Source: Strigamia acuminata
Taxonomy: Eukaryota > Arthropoda > Chilopoda > Geophilomorpha > Linotaeniidae
Length of the DNA: 64,000 nucleotides
Direction: 5' to 3'
Assembly (NCBI GenBank): GCA_949358305.1
Contig: OX442314.1
Coordinates: forward strand, 53,453,369 to 53,517,368
The position numbers and the translations under genes are program-made. Every line of letters begins with the position of its first letter. Position 1 is the first letter of the stretch. The notes beneath the pieces were generated by a model. It was not told where the DNA came from. It ran no database searches and was given only the letters and a program-made list of their open reading frames with translations. Below, in pieces: positions 10,476-22,182 of this stretch.

Positions 10476-13400
10476 ATGTCCGTCGCCCTGTCGATATCGC
10501 TGGTCGGAATCGCGCTCGTGCTCTACGCCGTCGTCGCGATCTTCGTGCGAAAATCGCGCAAGTCGGCCAAGTCGACGAACAAGGTGCTGCCCGGTCCGAC
10601 GGAGTGGCCGCTCATCGGCTCGGCGCTCACGATGGCCAAGTATCCGAAGCCGTGGGAAGGATTTGCGGCGCTGCGGAAGATCTACGGCGACATATACGGT
10701 AATTTTGATAATTAATTGTCAATAAATTTTGTTTTATTTTATTTTATTTTTTTTTTAAGGGATGCGAATTGGGAGTCAATACTGCGTGATTGTGTCGTCG
10801 GTTGAGGCGATTAAAGAGGTTTTGGTCTACAAAGCTGCGGATTTTGCGAATCGGCCGAATTTCGCGCGGTTTGCGGCCATTTTTAGAGGACGGAGAGATC
10901 TTTGTAGGTTTTTTGGTGTTTTTGGGAGGTTTTTGGGGGATGGGAAAGTGGATCAGGTGACCAACATGTGTCGTTCTAGATATGAGAAGGTCAAGGACAG
11001 GTGGTAGTGTTTCGTTGTCATTGTTAGGGTTAAACCCCCTGGTCCGAGCGGCGCTCTTTTGCTGGGTTGAAAGTGGTGGAGGGAATTGTGGGAAGAAATG
11101 TTTGTTGGGAAAAAGGTTTTTTGGATGTTTTAGATGGGGGGTTAAGGGAGATGAGGAGTGGGAAGGGGAATTTTGCGATGTTTGCAGCGGGATTTTGCTG
11201 GATTTGCGGAATTTGGCGAGAATTGGTGTGGTTTTGCCTTTTTTGCGAGGATGGGGATGATTTTGAGAGGATTTGTGAGAATTTTGGAAGAAGTTGTATG
11301 AATTTCGCGTGAATTTGTATGAATTTTGCGTGAATTTGTTCGAATGTGAGAAATTTTGCGAGAATTTGAAAAATTTTGCAACAATTTGCGAGATTTTGAA
11401 AAGTTTTGCAAAAATTAGCGAGAATTTGAATTGCAAAAATTTGCGAGAATTTGAAAGATTTTGCAAATATTTGCGAGAATTTGAAAAATTGTGCAAAGAT
11501 TTGCGAGAATTTGAACAATTTTGCAAATATTTGCGAGAACTTTTGAGAAAGTTTGAGATTTTGTAACAATTTGTGAATATTTTGCGAGAATTTGTGAGAG
11601 TTCACGAGATTTTTTAAACATTTCACTAGATTTTTTAAAGATTTCACGAGATTTTTGCGAGATTTTACAAGATTTTTGCGAAATGTCACGAGATTTTTTA
11701 AAGATTTTACAAAATTTTTTCGAGATTTCACACGACTTTTTCGAGATTTTATAAGACTTGCGAGATTTCCCAAGACTTTTGCGAAATTTCACAAAACTTT
11801 TGCGAGATTTCACAAAACTTTTGCGAGATTTTACAAAATTTTTGCGAGTTTTTCACAAGATTTTTGCGAGATTTCACAAGACTTTTGCGAGATTTCACAA
11901 GACTTGCGAGATTTCACAAGACTTTTGCGAGATTTCACAAAACTTATGCGAGATTTCACAAAACTTTTGCGAGATTTCACAAGACTTATGCGAGATTTCA
12001 CAAAACTTTTGCGAGATTTCACAAGATTTTTGCGAGATTTCACAAGACTTGCTCGATTTCACAAAATTTTTCCTCAATTTCACAAGATTTCTGCAAAATT
12101 TTACAAAATTCCTTCAAGATTCCACAAGATTTCTGCAAAATTCTACAAAATTCCTTCAAGATTCCACAAGATTTCGCCTAATCTTCACCAGACTTACCAA
12201 AAAAACCAAACCCCAAAAACTTCCCCAACAAAATCTAACCTCATCCTTTCTTTCTCCACCAACAGCCGTTGCCCTTTGCGACTGGTCCGACAAACAACGA
12301 AAACGCCGCGACATCACCTTCCCCTTCACCCACCCACGCACCAACTCCTTCGGCCTCGACCAACTCGAATCCTGCATCGAAACAACCCTCGCCGACATCA
12401 CCGACCAAATCCGCGCCCTCGACGGCAGCCCCGACGGCACCCACGACGCCCTCCTCTTCACCTCGGCCAACCTCTTCTACCACTTCCTCTGCACCCGTCG
12501 CTTCTCCTACCAGGACCCCCGCTTCGTCCAAACCATCCGCAACTACCACTCCATCTTCTGCGACCTCTTTCGCGGCTACTCGCTCGACTTCTTCCCCTGG
12601 ATCCGCTTCTTCAACGACCACATCCTCGTCCAGCTCAACAAACTCTCCGAGCAAGTCAGTTCCTTCACGCACCCGATTTTCGACGAGCATTTGGCGGATT
12701 TCGACGAAGACAAACCGCGGGACTTGGTGGACGTTTTGCTGGCGACGAGGCCGAGTCTGAGCGTCAACGATTCGCTGGTTATTATCGAGGATTTGGTCGG
12801 GGGACACTCGGCGCTGCACAACATGTGGATGTGGTTGGTGGCGTTGGTCGGAGTCAATCCGCAGGTGGCCGGGAGGATCAGGGAGGAGGCGGACCGGGCG
12901 GATGCGGATGCGGGCGGACTCAAGTTGAAGCATCGCTCGCAGTTGGTGTACACCGAGGCCACTATCAACGAAGCGCTCAGAGTTGTGGCGTCGCCGATCA
13001 TTCCCCACCGATCCACCAAAGACACCTGCATTCAAGGTATGTTTCGAGTGTTTTTGGAAGGTCGTCAATGTTGTCAATATCTGAAAATTGTATGGCGGAA
13101 TGTTTAATCACAACGGGCGGCATTTGAGCGCTCGAATGCGGCCTAAGTGTTGCGATTTTCCCTTGTGGGTACAAATGTGTGATTGTTGTTTGGTAAATGT
13201 TAAATTGTTGTTAGTAAATGAAAAATAACGTGCTTTAATCACATTATGTGGAAATTAAGATGGCTGAAAATGATGAAAATCAAGATAAGCGGGTCTGCAT
13301 GTGGATTTTCAGAAATTTGATTTTGTGATATCCGATTTTGATTTTATGACGTAAAAATCGTCGCTTACGGTCTCACGTAATCAAGAAAATCAAAGAAATT

Positions 13401-14568
13401 TATTTGAGATTGAATGCACCGAATGTTTTTCGCTAGGCCTGTGCGATGTGTCACAATGCGATATTTCAATGTGCGATATATTTGGATTTGCGATTTAATT
13501 AAAATCAGAAAGACTTTGAAAAAATCGATCAAAATCCTAAAAGATTTGAATGAAAATCGATTGAAATCATTAAAACGTTGGAAAAAAAATCGATTAAAAT
13601 TGTAATAAAATTTTGGAAAAAAAATCAATTAAAATCATTAAAGTTTTAATCATAAAAATTCTCGATTGTAATTATAAAGATCTTCTACAAAATCAATCGA
13701 AATCATAAAAATCTTTTACAAAATCTATTAAAATCAATTCAATTTTGGGAAAAAATCGATTTAAATCACAAAATTTTGGGAAAAAATCGATTTAAATGAC
13801 CAAATTTTGGAAAAAATCGATTTAAATCATAAAATTTTCGAAAAAAACGATTTAAATCACAAAATTTTGGAAAAAATCGATTTAAATCACAAAATTTTGG
13901 AAAAAAAATAGATTTAAATCACAAAATTAAGAAAAAAATCGAATTAAATCACAACATTTTGGAAAAAAATCGATTGAAAATCATAAAAGAGAAAGTCACA
14001 ACACAAGGTCAATCCCAAGCATTTAAACTCCCCTTCTCTTTTCCACGACCCCTTTTCTTTTCAACCCCTTAATTGCCCCACTTTACCCCCACTTTCCAAC
14101 AAACATCTTAATCCTTTTTTTCCAATCACTTTCCCAGGTTATGATATTCCTGAAGACAGTTTAATATTATTCAACACATGTGATTTAAATATGGACGAAA
14201 CACTTTGGTCAGAACCAACTCAATTCAAACCCGAAAGGTAAATACAATTGGGCATCATGCTGCGCCTAGACAAAATCAAAATGACGCACACATTTCTCAA
14301 CCTCGCTAGATTTTTACGCGACGACGACACTCGTGTTTCCAAACCCGACTACTTCATACCTTTTGGAACGGGAAAACGATCTTGCCTCGGCGACGGAATC
14401 GTCCGCGCCACCTTGTTGCTCGGACTGGCGACACTCGTTCAACAATTCGACATCGACGTGCCGACCGGATCGCACCTTCTAGACCTGAAACAACTTCCTG
14501 GCACCGTTTTGTGGCCGGAAAACGACATTAAAGTGCGATTTATTGCCCGCAATTCGTCGGCATCGTGA
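10476..14568 (+). CDS. CYP307: Cytochrome P450 CYP307 (Spook-type), 5 exons
   Basis: Exons 10476-10698, 10760-10903, 12266-13036, 14138-14237 and 14310-14568 splice by GT-AG to 1497 nt, 498 aa, a normal P450 length. Residues 4-25 form an N-terminal membrane anchor, so it is microsomal. The proline-rich hinge is LPGPTEWPLIGS. The I-helix reads GGHSALHN, lacking the usual acid-Thr pair, a known trait of CYP307. Then come ExxR (NEALRVV), PERF (FKPERF) and the heme loop PFGTGKRSCLG with the Cys ligand. VALCDWS and the ASPIIPHR segment also fit Spook and Spookier. CYP307 enzymes act in the 'black box' step from 7-dehydrocholesterol towards ecdysteroids; the exact reaction is unsettled. Poly(A) signals follow at 14625. 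No frameshift is seen. Another CYP2-clan P450 is possible but less likely. Confidence 0.88.
11200..12185. repeat. Minisatellite filling P450 intron 2
   Basis: Intron 2 (10904-12265) is largely two related arrays. The first (about 11200-11600) has 16-30-bp units built on TTTGCGAGAATTTGAA. The second (about 11600-12185) has about 20-bp units built on GCGAGATTTCACAAGACTTT. The arrays lack stops in several frames and create spurious ORFs on both strands. One of these (11655-13127) even reads into exon 3. The intron ends with a good pyrimidine tract and AACAG acceptor. Confidence 0.85.
13735..13985. repeat. 28-bp tandem repeat in P450 intron 3
   Basis: About nine imperfect copies of AAAAATCGATTTAAATCACA plus AAATTTTGG lie in the 1101-bp third intron (13037-14137). 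The rest of this intron is AT-rich with no other element recognised. Confidence 0.85.
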
Positions 14569-14624
14569 TTTTATTCTTTTATTATTTTTCTTTTGGCCTA
14601 AAATCGAATTTAAAAAATAAAAAA

Positions 14625-14634
14625 AATAAATAAA
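14625..14634 (+). terminator. Poly(A) signals of the P450 gene
   Basis: Overlapping AATAAA hexamers lie 57 nt after the CYP307 stop codon, followed by a T-rich stretch. Confidence 0.6.
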
Positions 14635-14639
14635 GAAAA

Positions 14640-14785
14640 TTAATTATTTTTTTTTATTGTTTGTGGCAAGAAGAGAATAATGGACAAAATTTGTTTACAA
14701 CTTTTATAATAGTTATATATTATTTTATTGTCATCTGTATAAGGTACAAATAAATTAAGGTGAAGGGAAAAATTTTGTAAAAACT

Positions 14786-14816
<31 letters not shown>

Positions 14817-17800
14817 TTTTGCAAATAAACTTTGTTTTACTGTAGGTTTAAGTTTGCCTGCAACATTTCATTTCAAAGACTGAAAAGAACTGGAATTACT
14901 TGAAATTTGTTGGGCTTTTAAATCGTAACCTTCGTCGACCCTCACGTTTACTTTGTGAAGCATTTTCCCATTGAAGTTTGAAAAGGGAAAGCGTAATTAA
15001 ACGACAGCTGGCTTTTATTTACAATGCGCACCTACAGGTGGAATAGTCTTAAAACATCGATACATGGTTCCTGTGGTGGTTTAGAGATTTAAGGATTAAA
15101 TGTGTGAAATGTCTGAAAATCTCGTTTATATTGTCACCAAGCACCCTCTTGCGGCAAGAACGTGAAATGTTGCTGGACATAAATTTGTTGTTTATTGACA
15201 CCACGTAAAGACTTATGAAAATTAATGATAAACAGTGGTGACGATGGCGGACTAGCGCTAACAAATCACTGTTGCGAGATAAGATTTTAGCTAAACAGTG
15301 AACTTGTGTGCAAGAGATAAAATAAAGTTTTCACAATTCAGTTAACATTTATTTAAGTAAATATAATTAAACGGATATAAATATCTAGACCGACAAATGG
15401 CCAAATTAATACAATACATTAAACTATACAATTTAGTGGGCTGAGCCGTAAAATAATATCATTTCGTATTGCTTTTCTATCGGTCCAGATAAGAGGAAAA
15501 CTTCCCTTTTATCTGGAAATAAAGATGTCGGCTTATATCGGTCTGATTTAACTTCTCGTTTGGTTCCATGGTTCTACAAGGGTGTAATTTGTTGTAATTA
15601 TTATCCGAAAACCACAACTGCCGATGGAATTTATAAGTGGGAGTTGGTTGGTATCTTGGGATTGCTGTACATGAGTAAATTGCGACTCCAGACACAATCT
15701 CCTCATGGTTACATGGACGTCATCGGGCATCCGGAGGAATTATAACACCCAGCTCCACGTCAAGTGTATGCCGTATGTAGTTTCTCATAGGCCCGCAGAA
15801 TTAGGGGCGCCGTTTCTACAAAATGTTGCACAAACAGCCGAAGTAGAAGAATGGTCATCAGAATCCCTCCAATCCTTGAAAACAGGAACTGGATATGCAG
15901 GACCTAGCTCTCTTTTAGGAGAGAACAGAAACTGGATACCCAAGGCACATTCAGGATTAAGTCCTGTGACTTAATCTGAACTCTCGGTTTAATCCTTTCG
16001 GCAAGTTTTACTAATTTCCTTGGAAATTAGTTATTCTTGGTTATTTACATATGAAAATTAATTTATATGGTAAATATATTCTTTTATTTAAAACTACATA
16101 AAACATTTGTATTTATGTATTTGATCAACTAGATTAAATTTGCCGCTATTTCAATAACAGCGCCATCTAGGGACAAAATTAATTATTTATTTGACTGAGG
16201 TTCATGACTGTCACAGTGGTGAAAGATTCTGTGAATTTTGTAATATATTTTAATGATGTAATATGGAAATGACATAATCCCAAAAAAAATTATGGAATGT
16301 TGTTGAATTGTGGATAACTTGGAAGATAAACTTACTACATACTAGGAAGTGGGGTCAATGACAAGCGCATCTATTGTATGTGGAAATACGATATTTTTGG
16401 TTGAATTTTTTTTTTAGAATTTAAAATTTGACTATTTATATTACAAGGACTGTAGTTAAAAATACAAATGGAAACTGTGCAATGAGTCCAAACATATATT
16501 CATCTAACCAGCTTACACGACATTTACACGAATTAATTCGTGTAAATGCGGACATTATCCAACTGTAACGTTCCAGCAAGTGGCTCCATTATGGGTCGGG
16601 CGAGAGAGCGGATATGTGGACTGCTCATTGCTACACTGGGGACGTTGGCTTGGAACTCTCACTTGCAATGAGACTATCTTCTAAAATTTGATCCGGGTAT
16701 GCAGCAAAGTGTGGGCACACATGGGAAACCACTGGCATAAAGATGCGGGTGTGGCTCATATGCACTGAGTTGCCCTGCTGAAGCTCAATGTTCTTGGATT
16801 CACACCGTTTCAACCCCTACTATTACTGGTCAGAAGCAACCGCAAGTTGCCGCACACAACCCAAGGGTTGCCGAGATTGGGACTCAAACAGCAGGGAGAG
16901 CTGGCAAAGGTACGGGAATACTGATGGTGCAGTGCGCAAATGGTACAGAGAGCTCATTAGCTCAACTGGTGGGACCCAGGGTGACTAGGGACAACAGGTG
17001 CATTTCCTTCTACTTTAAGAATAAAACACTAAAGTGGTATGGGTGTAAAGTAGAAGTTTTAAAATTAAAAAAAAAAAATTATCTTATACTGTCAAATTCT
17101 CCACGCTTTTGTGACCTGGAAATGTCAACTTTTAATGTTTTTCTAATATATACGATAAGTTTATTCAACTTTTCTGCAGTTTTGTATGTATTTGATATGT
17201 ATAGCAGTAGCAGCCTATTCGGCACATTAATGTATTTTATTTTTCACTTTATCTCTATACTCCAAACCGCTCTAAAGTTGTCCCAACTACTATTGGTTGA
17301 GCCATTTCACCGGTTAGAGGCACACAAAATTGGCCCATAACACCAGAATTTTAATCTAACTAGGCAAAACAACCAACCTTTGTTTACCTTCCAAAATAAA
17401 CCAACAAACTGTGCTAACATTGTTCGATTGATTCAAAGGGGAAAAAGCTTATTTTAGCAAATAAAATAAATATTATATTACCAAATAAATAAAATCCATA
17501 ATTCTAATCACTGTTTACAGTAGCTGCATTCAAAAATTAAAATAGCAATTTTAGTTTAAGTGTATTTTAAGTTTTACCATGGGTTTAAACAGGAAATGAT
17601 GTCATTTTTGGTTTAAAATTGAAGTAAAACACAAAATATATTAGTTTTTGAATGCAGCTACTGAAATTCATTGAAAATAAACACAACTACTATTCCACGT
17701 AGAAGAGTTAGGACCACGTTGTCTCAAAATAATAGATAATTTTTTTGTTTTAGTTAAGTGTTTTTATTATAAATTTGTTATTCTTATTTGTTATTTCTAA

Positions 17801-19090
17801 ATTGATTTTACATTAATTATTTGGAAGATTTATTAATTAATTTAAAATTAATGTGCTAAACTATTAATTTTTTTTAACATACATTAATTACAATTTTTTA
17901 ATTAATGAAATTTCAATATTGAATTGTAAGTTTTTTTGTTATTGTTAATTTTATGTAAATTTGTGTTATTCTAATTAAATCTAATTATTACAATTGATTT
18001 CTCAATTATTTTTCAATTTTGCAATATTTACATCTTTAGAAATTTATTGCAAATCTAGATTAATACAATCAAGAAATATCTATAAAGAAATTTATAAAAG
18101 TTGAATTTACAAAGATGTAAATACATTCAAAAATGAGTGAATAATGAATTACCAACTCTGGAAATACAATTGTGAAATTTTAGAATTACACAATCGAAAA
18201 TGTTTGTAAACTTATCGTAAAATGGTGTCATGGGAATTCTCTCTTTCCTAGATTGTACGTTGAGAAAAAACTAATTTCCAAAAAATCAATCTATATTTAT
18301 ATTTACAATGTTTTACAAGTTACATGTACGTAAATCTACTTTTTTCTAGTGAATAATCATAATCACTGCATTATTGAGGACCCATGCCAATTCCAAGTGA
18401 TTACGTGCCATGCCACGCAACTTTTATTCAAAAATAATTTTCCAAAATAAATTTAAAAATAAATTTATACATGAATTTTGGAAAAAAAATTCTAAATAAA
18501 TTTCTAAAATAAATTTAGAATTACTTCTCAAACTGTAGAAAATTATAAGTCGTTCATAAAAGACTTTAGGGCATGCATTAAGCATTATAAGCTCATTTTC
18601 AGCCGATGATACAAGTCAGTATATCCTCCTGCTCTCCTCTATTTACGTGTAGTGTATCCAGTGTATAAATTGCAATTTAGCCAGGGTGACCACAATGGTT
18701 GCAAAAACAACTTGAGAGGCACTCGATGCACATATTCTAAAATCATTTGGTCATTTATCTCTTCCAAAATGAACAAATATTTAATTTCAACTTTATTACG
18801 TGTGTTTAATCGACTTTTCCAGGTTTCATCAAAATCAAACCAAAAGAAAAAAATTAATTTTCCTTAAGAAAAATTTAATTCTTCAAATTTAAACCTTATT
18901 TTCTACCATCCACACACATCACGCAACAAACTTCACGTTTCCAGTTGCAGAAATGTAGCAAAAAGATGCAAATGCAATCAACTATTTGAAGTAAACTGTA
19001 AAACAAACAGACTATATCGAAATAAACATTCAAATCTCGTCGGCTGTACAACTACAATCACGTTCCATTCAAACAAAATAATAAACATCG
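14640..19090. other. Spacer with possible old LTR at about 15470-16216
   Basis: No gene could be supported in this 4.4-kb stretch. Segments 15470-15990 and 16540-16990 are less AT-rich. The first ends near 16216 with AACAGCGCCATCTA followed by CATGACTGTCACA, the same end layout as the long LTR at 59104-60853 (AACAGCGCCATCTA, then AATCATCACA), so it may be an old LTR of a related element. Segment 17700-18550 is very AT-rich. Small ORFs here (up to 138 codons at 16924-17340) have no recognisable content. Confidence 0.35.
17518..17663. mobile_element. 146-bp MITE
   Basis: Perfect 19-bp terminal inverted repeats, CAGTAGCTGCATTCAAAAA at the left and its reverse complement at the right, bound an AT-rich non-coding core. 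No target-site duplication was identified, so the superfamily is open. Confidence 0.85.
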
Positions 19091-19092
19091 AT

Positions 19093-19673
19093 CTAATACG
19101 GTCGCATTCTTCGTCCCATTGGCGCCCCTCTGCTCGGAGGCGACACGGCTATATCTAAATAATCCCCGACTTGAAATCGACACGATCCCAACGACTTCAA
19201 GTCGTCGGCACCCTTCTGACCCGAACACGTCGTCCCGATGTCCCGCATACGGTAGCCGGGACCTCGCACGTCGGGAAACACTAACGCAAAGTCGAAGTAC
19301 GTTCCTTTACGTCTCGTGTCTGGATTTACTTCTTTCACGAGACTCGTTAATTCTTTCAGAGTCGCGTCCATCCTAAAATACACAAATAAATCGTAAATTA
19401 TTTAATATTATTTACTATTTAATAATACTACCATGTATAGATTTGTAATTCGTTTGCAGGTACGTTTCCGCGTGAATATTCGCTCAGGTTGTGATGTCGG
19501 CCGGTGTTGCAGAAAACGCGTAATAATAGCGGACACGTCTAGAATGAATTTGAAAACGAATGAGATATTTTTTGGAAAAGGTTGCGCGTTTATTTCACTT
19601 TTTCTCTGTCAACCGGCGTTTCTGGTTCGTGTTTTTCTTCGACTATCTTCGATTCAACAGCGGCCGAGGTCAT
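19093..19673 (-). CDS. SAP18: Histone deacetylase complex subunit SAP18, 3 exons
   Basis: Exons 19673-19599, 19538-19432 and 19372-19093 splice to 462 nt, 153 aa, matching the animal family length. Conserved SAP18 blocks are PVDREK|TCPLLLRVF, RHHNLSEYSRGNVPANELQI, YTWMDATLKELTSLVKEV, DFALVFPDVRGPGYRMRDIG, the QVGDYLDIAVSPPSR block and the C-terminal GRRMRPY. SAP18 has a ubiquitin-like fold. It joins the Sin3A-HDAC corepressor, and with RNPS1 and Acinus or Pinin the ASAP/PSAP complexes bound to the exon junction complex, so it acts in nuclear repression and splicing control. Introns are 60 nt and 59 nt. The start was chosen because the frame opens there with the usual acidic N-terminus. The copy is complete and looks functional. 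Confidence 0.96.
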
Positions 19674-19747
19674 TTTAACCGAGATCGAAGTAACACTTAC
19701 GTTTTATTGTCGTTCGCACGTGACCAAACAGTTGAAGTGCGTTGAAA

Positions 19748-19775
19748 TGACGTCGTACTAGTCGGAATGACGTCA
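19748..19775. promoter_or_regulatory. Paired CRE-like sites upstream of SAP18
   Basis: TGACGTCG (19748-19755) and the full palindrome TGACGTCA (19768-19775) lie 75-102 bp upstream of the SAP18 start codon, with 12 bp between them. CREB/ATF proteins bind such sites in housekeeping promoters. Function is inferred from position and sequence only. Confidence 0.55.
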
Positions 19776-20102
19776 TTCGCCATTAGTGAAGCGCAGTAAA
19801 CATGCAGGTCACGTGAAGCCAAATCCACCAGTCGTTTTGAAATCCGATCAAATCGTCCTAAACCTCATCTTTTGCCTCGCCTAAAGCCGAGAGCTTGCGA
19901 AAGGTGAAAATAAACCTAATTCTGGAATTGTGGGCTCGGCCGATCGGATTTGTACGAATCAGATGGCTTTGGCGCTTGGAGTGCCGCGGCCAGCATGTTG
20001 AGTGTGCTAAAAGTGCTTTTGGTTTCGGTACTAAATTTTGCCACTGTGTGGCGCTGATCGTCGGAAGCAAGCAATTTTATTTCACTAGATTTGATGTCAA
20101 AC

Positions 20103-20108
20103 AATAAA
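20103..20108 (+). terminator. Poly(A) signal with GT-rich downstream element
   Basis: AATAAA is followed within 8 bp by TGTGTGTGTTGTGTTTTTG, a classic downstream element, so a plus-strand transcript probably ends near 20125. Its coding exon is not identified. The 19890-20100 interval has open frames on both strands but no ATG-started ORF I can defend. Confidence 0.45.
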
Positions 20109-20478
20109 AACTGTGTGTGTTGTGTTTTTGTTTTTTATTTAGCGGATGATACGACAAAATACGCAATATCTCACCAAAATATGCATTATCTCACCAATTA
20201 ATGCTGTATTTCACCAACAATATGCATCGTTTTGTATGATAATGCAATTTTTTCAACTCAAAATAATTTTTTTTCTCATAAAAATGTACTTTTCTGCATG
20301 CAACCGCATTTTTATGTTTGAAAAAGTTGTTGGATTCAGTTTGGTAAAAAATGAACGGACAACGTACATTACGCGAACGTAACGTTTAAAGTGCGTACAG
20401 TATTAGAAAAAGGTGTATATTAGGACGTAACTAGCAGACTTATCTCGATTAACACTAGCAAACAACCAATCATCAACT

Positions 20479-20925
20479 ATGGAAATTCCAGGATTATTGC
20501 CCTATAGCAGTCATGGCATTAGAATCTTCTCTCTAACTAACAAGTTGACTGCCCGGCAAGGCCGAGCAAACGCGGAAATGCGACCCGTCGGACCACCATT
20601 TGGAATCGTTATCAAACACCAATGGATGTACCGCCACTCACCGGCAATCCTGTTTGGACGGTGTCCGATCTTTCCAACGGTTGACAGCTTAGCTCAATTC
20701 CATCTGTTGGTGGCGAACGGTTCAGAGGCTAAGGCCGTCGACGAAGCGATTTTGGAAGACGTGGAACCAACACTAACACCCCCACCAAAACCGACCATCG
20801 AGCCAAAAAACGACAAGAAGCGAAAGCGATGCAGCCCTGCATACATACACCGCCGTCCAGCGCAACCTGAGCCCAACACGTCGCCATTAGCATGTCGCGT
20901 CCTACCTGGTGATAGGTTTAAATAG
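20479..20925 (+). CDS. Hypothetical 148-aa protein
   Basis: An ATG-started ORF lies in DNA less AT-rich than its surroundings and is followed 68 bp after the stop by AATAAA (20993). The N-terminal half is compact (MEIPGLLPYSSHGIRIF, RPVGPPFGIVIKHQWMY). The C-terminal half is Pro-rich with a basic stretch (NDKKRKR) that could be a nuclear localisation signal. No transmembrane segment or known domain is recognised. It may be a lineage-specific gene or a domesticated or remnant retroelement ORF. No intron is needed. Confidence 0.4.
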   Translation: MEIPGLLPYSSHGIRIFSLTNKLTARQGRANAEMRPVGPPFGIVIKHQWMYRHSPAILFGRCPIFPTVDSLAQFHLLVANGSEAKAVDEAILEDVEPTLTPPPKPTIEPKNDKKRKRCSPAYIHRRPAQPEPNTSPLACRVLPGDRFK

Positions 20926-21009
20926 CGCTAACGTGTAATACTTTACCTGTGATCAATTATGCAAATACCCAAATGAATACCAAATGTATGTAAATAAACA
21001 GGTAATTTA

Positions 21010-21945
21010 TTCACCAGGCTTTATGCCTTTAAAATACACTCAGTATACAACTAAAGTCGACTTGGTCAGAGTCGAACAAAGGATTTCTCAAGATGGCGTC
21101 GTTGGTTCCGCGTGGTCGGCGGAACAAAGGCGGCGTCTCGAGTTGTCGTTAATTCGTCACGGATTCGTCTTCACGGACGCGGTGGAATGCTCTTTCGAGT
21201 CTTCTATCCGTGCCTGTTGTCTAGGGTTTGGTTTAGCGTCGCAGAGGCCTCGTCTAGGAACTTTGGGGTTCCCTACAAAGCACTCGGACACTTACTTCGG
21301 CGAATAATCGACTGGGCGATTATTCTGGGTGATTTCACAAGGGCTATTCTCGTGCTTTCGCAGGAATAGCTCGCAAGTGACTTCGTGAGAGTTACAGTTT
21401 GCACTTTACTCAGCGATCCTCGATCAATCCTAACTTGTAGTTGAAGTTGGCCTGACGGTGAGGTAGTTGCTGTGTTCTTGGTGTCGTTTGTGTAAGTTCT
21501 GTCTTTTGGCGGGAAACACAGCCTTTTATGCAGTGGGATGAAGGGCCGGCGATCAACCAATGGGGGCTGACCACCAGCCGCTTCCTCCCCCTCGGGGCAC
21601 ACACCTGCCATGGGGAGGTGGAGCCAACTCGGGAGGGGGGGGAACGACTCTTCAATCATAGTGACTCAGAGGACAAGTATCCGCCCTGGGGGGACACTTA
21701 TCCAACTGGGTCACCACAAGCAACACTGGGCAAGGATTTATAAAAATCCAAGCCTGCCAACTCGTCAACACAATTAATAAGGGTCTTTTAGGATCCCCAA
21801 CGAAGAAATAAGCAGTTTTCAATCTTTTTTCTGCAAAAATACCGTATCTTTAATACAATTTGAAAAAAATTAAAGCATTAATGTTGGATCATTACTGCAA
21901 GATCATGAAAAAGCTGGTGTATATATTTGGAACCTGATTTTAAAC
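21010..21945. other. GC-richer unassigned region
   Basis: About 0.75 kb (21055-21780) has higher GC than its surroundings but no ORF above 130 codons and no conserved motif. Segments such as 21540-21740 (G-rich and C-rich blocks, TTTATAAAAATCC near 21738) resemble promoter or LTR-type sequence. No matching second LTR was found in the window. The rest (21780-21945) is AT-rich. Confidence 0.3.
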
Positions 21946-21947
21946 AC

Positions 21948-22137
21948 CTACAACCCCTGGCAAAAAGTATTCGATCAGCCACCACATGAGCTGATTCGAG
22001 TTAAAAATAAACAAATAAACAAATAAACAAATAAACAAATAATTATCAACAAAGCATTTTATTCAGTATTAAACAAAATAAAAAAAGTTACAGAAATTTT
22101 TGTTATCCCACTTGGGGAAAAAAGTATTCGATTAGGC
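21948..22137. mobile_element. Non-autonomous Tc1-type remnant
   Basis: The end near 22080-22137 (AAAAAGTTACAGAAATTTTT, then GGGGAAAAAAGTATTCGATT) is the inverted counterpart of the tail of the Tc1 copy at 33785-33880. The other end carries a similar motif, GGCAAAAAGTATTCGATCAG. Between them is an AAACAAAT repeat (about 22005-22041). It is a short internally deleted element with no transposase. Confidence 0.6.
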
Positions 22138-22182
22138 AATATAAATGTCAAATTTTAAATAAGAAAATTAATAACAACCCTA

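Noticed and set aside
11655-13127. 490- and 449-codon plus-strand ORFs across P450 intron 2 and exon 3
   Set aside because: The N-terminal parts are translations of the intronic minisatellite (RDFTR, RFHKTF repeats). The true exon 3 starts at 12266 after an AACAG acceptor.
19858-20107. Small ORFs on both strands between SAP18 and the poly(A) signal at 20103
   Set aside because: They begin at non-ATG codons and have no conserved content; only the poly(A) signal is supported.
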